Source: Planctomycetota bacterium (GTDB lineage Bacteria > Planctomycetota > UBA11346). Taken from it: a stretch of DNA of 9,809 nt. Position 1 is the first letter of the stretch, and every line of letters begins with the position of its first letter. Shown piece by piece: positions 6,487 to 9,809 of the stretch. The notes beneath the pieces were generated by a model. It was not told where the DNA came from. It worked only from the letters and a program-made list of their open reading frames with translations, and made no database searches. The position numbers and the translations under genes are program-made. The stretch covers positions 1-9,809 of the forward strand of contig CANIXE010000053.1 of the NCBI GenBank assembly GCA_947470885.1. Direction: 5' to 3'.

Positions 6487-8001
6487 TCAGCGGCGGAGCA
6501 GGGCCAGGGCCACGGCGATCCCTGCGGCCACGGTTCCCCAGGTCCGCAGGGGGCCCTCCGGCACCTGGAGGACCGCCAGTAGGAGCACCGCCGCCAGCAG
6601 GGCGTTCAGCACTGGATCCGGACCCTTGGGGCGCAGGGCATCGTTCACCTGCTGGGGTAGGGAGCGCAGGGAGGTCCAGAATTCCCCCAGGTCCTCGGCG
6701 AAGGAGCGTACCTGCTTCCAGATCGACAATTGCCGTTTCAGGCGAGGTCGGACCAGGGTGAGCATCGACACCCCAGGATTCAGCTCCAGGCAGATGCCCT
6801 CCGCCAGGGTCAGGGCCCGGGTCAGCAGGATCGTATGCCGGGGGAACACCAAACCGCCCTGCATCCGGCGGAGGAACTCCCCCACTTTGCCACTGAGTTC
6901 CGCTTCTCGGTTGCTGCCCTTGAAGGTAGCCGGGTCCAGGTGGGCCAGGCTGGCGTAGACCTCCCGGGCCAGGGCCTTCAGGCTGCTGCGGTCGGCCCCG
7001 GGGGTGACGAAGCCGATCTCCGCCAGGACGTCCACCATCCCGTCGGTGTCGTCCTGGCGCAGTCGTTCCAGGAACCGACGGTACTGTTCCCGCTCATGGC
7101 GGCCGATCTCGGCAGTCATCCCGAAGTCGATGAGCCACAGGCGGCGACCGTCGAGGATGAAGTTCCCCGCGTGGGGATCGCCGTGGAAAAAGCCGGAATC
7201 CAGCAACTGGGCCAGGTAGCCGTCAATGATTCGTTCCGCCAGTTCCAGGCGCAGATCCGCGGGCAGGGCCTTCAGGTCCGTCCGGGCCAGGGTCGCCCCG
7301 GGGGCGAACTGCATCACCAGGACCTTCTCCCGGGTGTGTTCCCAGCGAATTTCCGGAACATCGATCCCGTGCTTGATCAGCAGGGGCCGCAGTCGGTCGG
7401 CGGCAGTTGCTTCGGAGAGGTAGTCCTGTTCCTCGTGACTGGTTCGGCGGATCTCATCGTGGACCAGCTTCAGGGGCCAGCCGGGGAGCAGGAGGTTGAA
7501 CAGGAACATCGCCTGCCGCAGCAGCCAGAGGTCCATCGCCACCCGGGGGCCCAGGTCGGGGTACTGGATCTTCACCGCCACCAGGGACCCATCCGCCAGC
7601 CAGGCTCGATGCACCTGGCCGAAACTGGCGGCAGCGATGGGTTCTTCCTCGATCCGGGGCAGATGGTCCGCGATCCGCCCTTCATAGGCATGGACCAGGG
7701 TCTCCCGGAGGAGGATAAACGGGCGGGGCGCAGCCTGGTCCCGCAGGGGGGCGCAGGCATCGACGTAGGCCAGGGGGAACAGGTCCGGTCGGCTGGCGAC
7801 GAATTGAGCAATTTTAATGAGCAGGGCGCCGTGGCGCTGGCAATAGGCCGACAGTAACGGCCCGCCCAGGCGATGCATCGCCCGGTTCCAGCGTCGGCCC
7901 ATTCCGCCCGGCAGGTATCCCAGGGCCTTGCCCACCAGGTAGCCGGACCCGAGTCCGGTCAGGAGGGTGATGCCTTCCCCGCCGCGGCGGATTAAGGACA
8001 T
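6487..8001 (-). CDS. ABC1/ADCK/UbiB-family atypical kinase-like protein
   Basis: A 504-residue member of the UbiB/ADCK (ABC1, AarF) family, membrane-associated protein-kinase-like ATPases needed for ubiquinone synthesis or lipid homeostasis. Visible are the KxGQ-type motif as KIAQ (63-66) in IKIAQFVASRPDLFP, the Ala-rich loop AAASFGQ (123-129), the ATP-binding Lys144 in VAVKIQYP, the catalytic loop HGDPHAGN (273-280) and the metal-binding IDFG (291-294). Two hydrophobic C-terminal helices (about 464-480 and 487-502) match the UbiB membrane anchor. The KxGQ glycine is replaced by alanine (Ala65), an unusual change in a family hallmark. The ATG overlaps the stop of the upstream 79-aa gene by one base (TGATG), so the two are probably translationally coupled. 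A ubiquinone role is likely but not proven; no other ubi gene is visible. Confidence 0.9.
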   Translation of the reverse strand: MSLIRRGGEGITLLTGLGSGYLVGKALGYLPGGMGRRWNRAMHRLGGPLLSAYCQRHGALLIKIAQFVASRPDLFPLAYVDACAPLRDQAAPRPFILLRETLVHAYEGRIADHLPRIEEEPIAAASFGQVHRAWLADGSLVAVKIQYPDLGPRVAMDLWLLRQAMFLFNLLLPGWPLKLVHDEIRRTSHEEQDYLSEATAADRLRPLLIKHGIDVPEIRWEHTREKVLVMQFAPGATLARTDLKALPADLRLELAERIIDGYLAQLLDSGFFHGDPHAGNFILDGRRLWLIDFGMTAEIGRHEREQYRRFLERLRQDDTDGMVDVLAEIGFVTPGADRSSLKALAREVYASLAHLDPATFKGSNREAELSGKVGEFLRRMQGGLVFPRHTILLTRALTLAEGICLELNPGVSMLTLVRPRLKRQLSIWKQVRSFAEDLGEFWTSLRSLPQQVNDALRPKGPDPVLNALLAAVLLLAVLQVPEGPLRTWGTVAAGIAVALALLRR

Positions 8002-8240
8002 CAGCCGGCAGTCGGCGCCGGGGTGATGATCACGGCCGATTCAGTTTTCGGGGCCATCTTCTTCTCGGCCTTGTCGAGGGCGGCGATGCCGGCCTTCAGG
8101 ACGTGGCGGGCAGCATTCCGCAGGTGGTCCCGGGTACCCTCACCGATGATCGCATCGGTGAATTTGTCGGCGGCATGCTTCAGTTCGCTGCCCGCCTGGT
8201 GCAGTTCATCGCGGACGGGGCAGGTCTGGTCGTTGGACAT
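8001..8240 (-). CDS. Small helical hypothetical protein, 79 aa, coupled to the UbiB-like gene
   Basis: Not recognised. A 79-residue, mostly helical soluble protein. Residues 8-62 look like one or two charged amphipathic helices (VRDELHQAGSELKHAADKF and HVLKAGIAALDKAEKKMA), followed by a flexible Ala/Pro/Thr-rich tail ending in ITPAPTAG. No signal peptide or membrane helix. It is the best-supported start in the window: GGAGG lies 6 nt before the ATG on the minus strand. Its TGA shares a base with the ATG of the UbiB-like gene, so it is probably the first gene of that operon. The helices could bind a membrane surface or the partner protein, but this is inference only. Confidence 0.82.
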   Translation of the reverse strand: MSNDQTCPVRDELHQAGSELKHAADKFTDAIIGEGTRDHLRNAARHVLKAGIAALDKAEKKMAPKTESAVIITPAPTAG

Positions 8241-8246
8241 GGGAAA

Positions 8247-8251
8247 CCTCC
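8247..8251 (-). promoter_or_regulatory. Strong Shine-Dalgarno (GGAGG) of the 79-aa gene
   Basis: The minus strand reads GGAGG, six bases, then ATG at 8240. This is the only near-perfect ribosome-binding site in the window and it fixes the start of the 79-aa gene. Confidence 0.85.
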
Positions 8252-8368
8252 GTTAGGCACAGGATGTTAGGACTGGGGATGAACGATTTAATACATCAAT
8301 TCGTCCAGGCTTGGCAGCGCATCGGAGGCGTATCACCGGGAAGAAGCAGGAATTTCAGGGAATGGATC

Positions 8369-8398
8369 TTGGCAATAATGATAACGAGCTATCATTAT
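8369..8398 (+). promoter_or_regulatory. Candidate core promoter of the metal-uptake operon
   Basis: TTGGCA (8369-8374) resembles a -35 box and CATTAT (8393-8398, 4 of 6 matches to TATAAT) a -10 box, with 18 bp between. A start of transcription would fall near 8405, on or next to the ATG. The boxes overlap the inverted repeat at 8375-8398, so a bound repressor would block polymerase directly. Assigned by eye only. Confidence 0.4.
8375..8398. promoter_or_regulatory. Metalloregulator operator candidate: 9-6-9 inverted repeat
   Basis: ATAATGATA (8375-8383) and TATCATTAT (8390-8398) are exact reverse complements around a 6-bp centre, immediately before the gene for a metal-binding solute receptor. 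Both arms match the half-sites of the classical Fur box (GATAATGAT / ATCATTATC): the left scores 8 of 9 (8374-8382) and the right 9 of 9 (8391-8399). The separation is 8 bp rather than the usual 1. A Fur-family repressor (Zur, Mur or Fur) is the likely ligand; which metal is sensed cannot be told from the site. Confidence 0.7.
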
Positions 8399-8404
8399 CG
8401 TGCC

Positions 8405-9304
8405 ATGCGTCCCTATCTCCTCTGCGTTTTCCTGCTGCTGGTACGCTCCGGGTGGACCGCCGAGCCCCTCCGGGTGGTCACCGGTACCACCGTGGTCCAG
8501 GACCTGGTCCTCCAGATCGGCGGAGATCGGGTCCGCAGCACCTGCCTGCTCCAACCCGGGGGCGATCCCCATGGTTACCAGCCGGTGCCCGAGGATGTGA
8601 AGCGCTTGGCGAAGGCGCAACTGGTGGTCATTAACGGCTTGGGCTTCGAGGGTTGGTTCGAGGGCCTGGCCAAAGAAGCGGGCTACCGCGGCACGGTGGT
8701 GGTGGCCAGCGCCACCGTGGAGCCCCTGGCGATGGAGGAGTCGGACCATCCGGCCCATCCCGGCCACGAACACCACACCGCCCAGGATCCCCACGCCTAC
8801 AACAGCCTGCAGGGCGGGATGCGCTACGCCGAAGTGATCATCGACGCCCTGGCCAAGGCGGATCCCGCCGGGGCGGCGGAATACCGGACCCGGGGGAAGA
8901 CCTACCTGGGGGAATTGCGCCAACTGGATGCCTGGGCGAAAAAAGCCATCGCCGCCATCCCCGCCGGACAGCGGAAAATCGTCACCCACCACGACGCCCT
9001 GGCCTATTTCGCCCGGGATTACGGCTTTGAAATCAAGGCCCCCGGCACCGCCCTGGAGGACAGCCAGCCCAGCGCCAAGGACATCGCTGACCTGGTGACC
9101 TTCATCCGCGCCCAGGGCGTGAAGGGCGTATTCCTCGAATTCGCCAAGAACGACAAGATTATCAGCCAGGTCGCCGACGAGGCCCAGGTGAAGATCGGCG
9201 CCGGTTTGTACCTGGATGGCACCGGAGCCCCGGGCACCCCGGCGGCGACCTATGCCGGGATGTTCCGGGTGAATGTGGAAGCCATCGTCGCGGCCCTGAA
9301 ATAG
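8405..9304 (+). CDS. znuA: Periplasmic zinc/manganese-binding protein of an ABC uptake system (ZnuA/TroA family)
   Basis: A 299-residue cluster A-I solute receptor that captures a divalent metal in the periplasm and hands it to an ABC importer. Residues 1-19 form a signal peptide (MRPYLLCVFLLLV..., likely cleavage after WTA19). Likely ligands in family order are His56 in GGDPHGY, His130 in QDPHAYN, His196 in THHDALAYF and Asp271 in LYLDGTG. The third ligand is His, as in ZnuA and TroA, rather than the Glu of PsaA-type manganese receptors. A His-rich loop (115-124, five His) precedes His130, a ZnuA habit. Both points favour zinc, though manganese remains possible. The frame is open back to an ATG at 8264, but upstream starts (8264, 8378) would precede or lie in the operator, so 8405 is preferred. 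No Shine-Dalgarno precedes it. It is followed by a membrane-anchored protein and an ABC ATPase. Confidence 0.88.
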   Translation: MRPYLLCVFLLLVRSGWTAEPLRVVTGTTVVQDLVLQIGGDRVRSTCLLQPGGDPHGYQPVPEDVKRLAKAQLVVINGLGFEGWFEGLAKEAGYRGTVVVASATVEPLAMEESDHPAHPGHEHHTAQDPHAYNSLQGGMRYAEVIIDALAKADPAGAAEYRTRGKTYLGELRQLDAWAKKAIAAIPAGQRKIVTHHDALAYFARDYGFEIKAPGTALEDSQPSAKDIADLVTFIRAQGVKGVFLEFAKNDKIISQVADEAQVKIGAGLYLDGTGAPGTPAATYAGMFRVNVEAIVAALK

Positions 9305-9343
9305 CCCTTACGTCCCGCGGTCCTCCGGCATCCTCCCCGCCCC

Positions 9344-9745
9344 ATGTTCGGCTTCGCCGCATCCGCACCGTTCCGCCTGCTCCTGGCCCTGGGCTTCGCC
9401 GGGGGCACGACCCTGCTCGTCTGGGCGGTGGAACGGGATCGGCCTGCCCCGGCAGCGGTTCCGACCACGGCCAAGGAATCCGCGACCCGCACCATCTCCC
9501 TGCGTCTGGAAGCCACCTTCCCCGTGGCCACGTGGAAGATCACCGGGGGCACCATTGCAGATCAGTATGGTGAAGAGCGGATCTGGCAGGGCACGGTGAC
9601 CGCCCCCGTCGGTGGGGAAGTGCTGGTGGAGGCCACCGGCCAAGCGGGCGTGGTGGGATTCCAGGGGGTGAAGGCCCGCCTGGGATCCCGGGAGACGGCT
9701 CTGTGGGGCGAAGGCGCCGTGATCGGCACGGTGAAGGTGCCATGA
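9344..9745 (+). CDS. Membrane-anchored hypothetical protein (133 aa) inside the metal-uptake operon
   Basis: Not recognised. 133 residues with one N-terminal hydrophobic segment (about 9-29, FRLLLALGFAGGTTLLVWAV) after a short Arg-containing start: a membrane anchor or an uncleaved signal. Then comes a Pro/Ala-rich linker (32-46) and a beta-rich periplasmic domain (about 49-133; alternating segments such as TISLRLEATF, RIWQGTVTA and GEVLVEATG). There is no Cys lipobox and no His cluster. It lies 39 nt after the metal-receptor gene, and its TGA overlaps the ATG of the following ABC ATPase (ATGA), so it is co-translated with the importer. This placement suggests an accessory role in metal delivery or envelope assembly of the importer, but this is inference. 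No Shine-Dalgarno is seen at 9344. Confidence 0.78.
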   Translation: MFGFAASAPFRLLLALGFAGGTTLLVWAVERDRPAPAAVPTTAKESATRTISLRLEATFPVATWKITGGTIADQYGEERIWQGTVTAPVGGEVLVEATGQAGVVGFQGVKARLGSRETALWGEGAVIGTVKVP

Positions 9746-9809
9746 GTCGGCAACTCCTCAGTTTGGAGGACGTCACCGTCTGCTACGCCCGCCGGCCGGC
9801 GGTGCACCA
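9742..9809 (+). CDS. ABC transporter ATP-binding protein, N-terminal fragment (ZnuC-like by context)
   Basis: Only the first 22 codons are in the window, beginning MSRQLLSLEDVTVCYARRPAV. The pattern LSLEDVTVxY is the usual first strand and A-loop Tyr of an ABC ATPase. Walker A and the remaining motifs lie outside. The ATG overlaps the preceding stop by 4 nt. Coming after a ZnuA-type receptor, it is most likely the cytoplasmic ATPase of the metal importer, with the permease expected next. Confidence 0.8.
   Translation, partial: MSRQLLSLEDVTVCYARRPAVH

Noticed and set aside
6730..7857. 375-codon plus-strand frame opposite the UbiB-like gene
   Set aside because: Gln/Gly/Pro-rich shadow; the minus strand encodes an unmistakable UbiB-family protein.
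8264..8404. N-terminal extension of the metal receptor to the ATG at 8264
   Set aside because: It would put 47 non-hydrophobic residues before the signal peptide and place the operator inside the coding sequence.

Overview
The window is GC-rich, densely packed Gram-negative-type bacterial DNA. It holds the 3' end of a haem-copper cytochrome c oxidase subunit III gene, so the organism respires aerobically. It also holds two half-size ABC exporters, a UbiB-type kinase-like protein and the start of a periplasmic-binding-protein-dependent metal uptake operon. I cannot fix the taxon from the sequence: a proteobacterium or a high-GC member of another Gram-negative phylum such as Verrucomicrobiota would both fit. 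Clear Shine-Dalgarno sequences are rare here (GGAGG before only one gene).

Layout. (1) 2-256, plus strand: end of cox subunit III. It is followed by a large imperfect inverted repeat (264-361) that can fold into one long hairpin. (2) 462-5305, plus strand: a three-gene export operon. It comprises a TetA-like MFS transporter and two ABC half-exporters that look like a heterodimer (MdlA/MdlB-like). The genes are separated by 3 nt and then overlap by 4 nt. A GC stem with a T6 tract straddles the end of the operon. (3) 5306-8240, minus strand: four genes. In transcription order they are a 79-aa helical protein, a 504-aa ABC1/ADCK/UbiB-family protein, an unrecognised 195-aa protein and an unrecognised 98-aa protein. 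The first two overlap by 1 nt. The gaps after the UbiB-like gene and after the 195-aa gene hold a short tandem repeat, several hairpins and a perfect 13-bp stem. (4) 8241-8404: a divergent control region with a 9-6-9 inverted repeat built from Fur-type half-sites. (5) 8405-9809, plus strand: a zinc/manganese-type solute-binding protein, an unrecognised 133-aa membrane-anchored protein, and the first 22 codons of an ABC ATPase overlapping it by 4 nt.

How the parts work together. The export operon probably expels small molecules or lipids. Its two ABC subunits show the asymmetry expected of heterodimeric exporters: the degenerate ATP site uses Walker B of the first and the signature of the second. 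The right-hand operon is a metal-uptake system whose expression is probably set by a Fur-family repressor on the operator just before the first gene. The minus-strand cluster has one recognisable member, the UbiB-like protein, which may act in quinone or lipid metabolism. Its small partners are uncharacterised.

The most interesting leads are the expanded-spacing metal operator with an apparently leaderless start, the unknown membrane-anchored protein inside the metal operon, the UbiB-like protein with a KxAQ motif and its tiny coupled partner, and the structured non-coding elements at 264-361 and 5603-5746. I see no CRISPR array, transposase, tRNA or rRNA.
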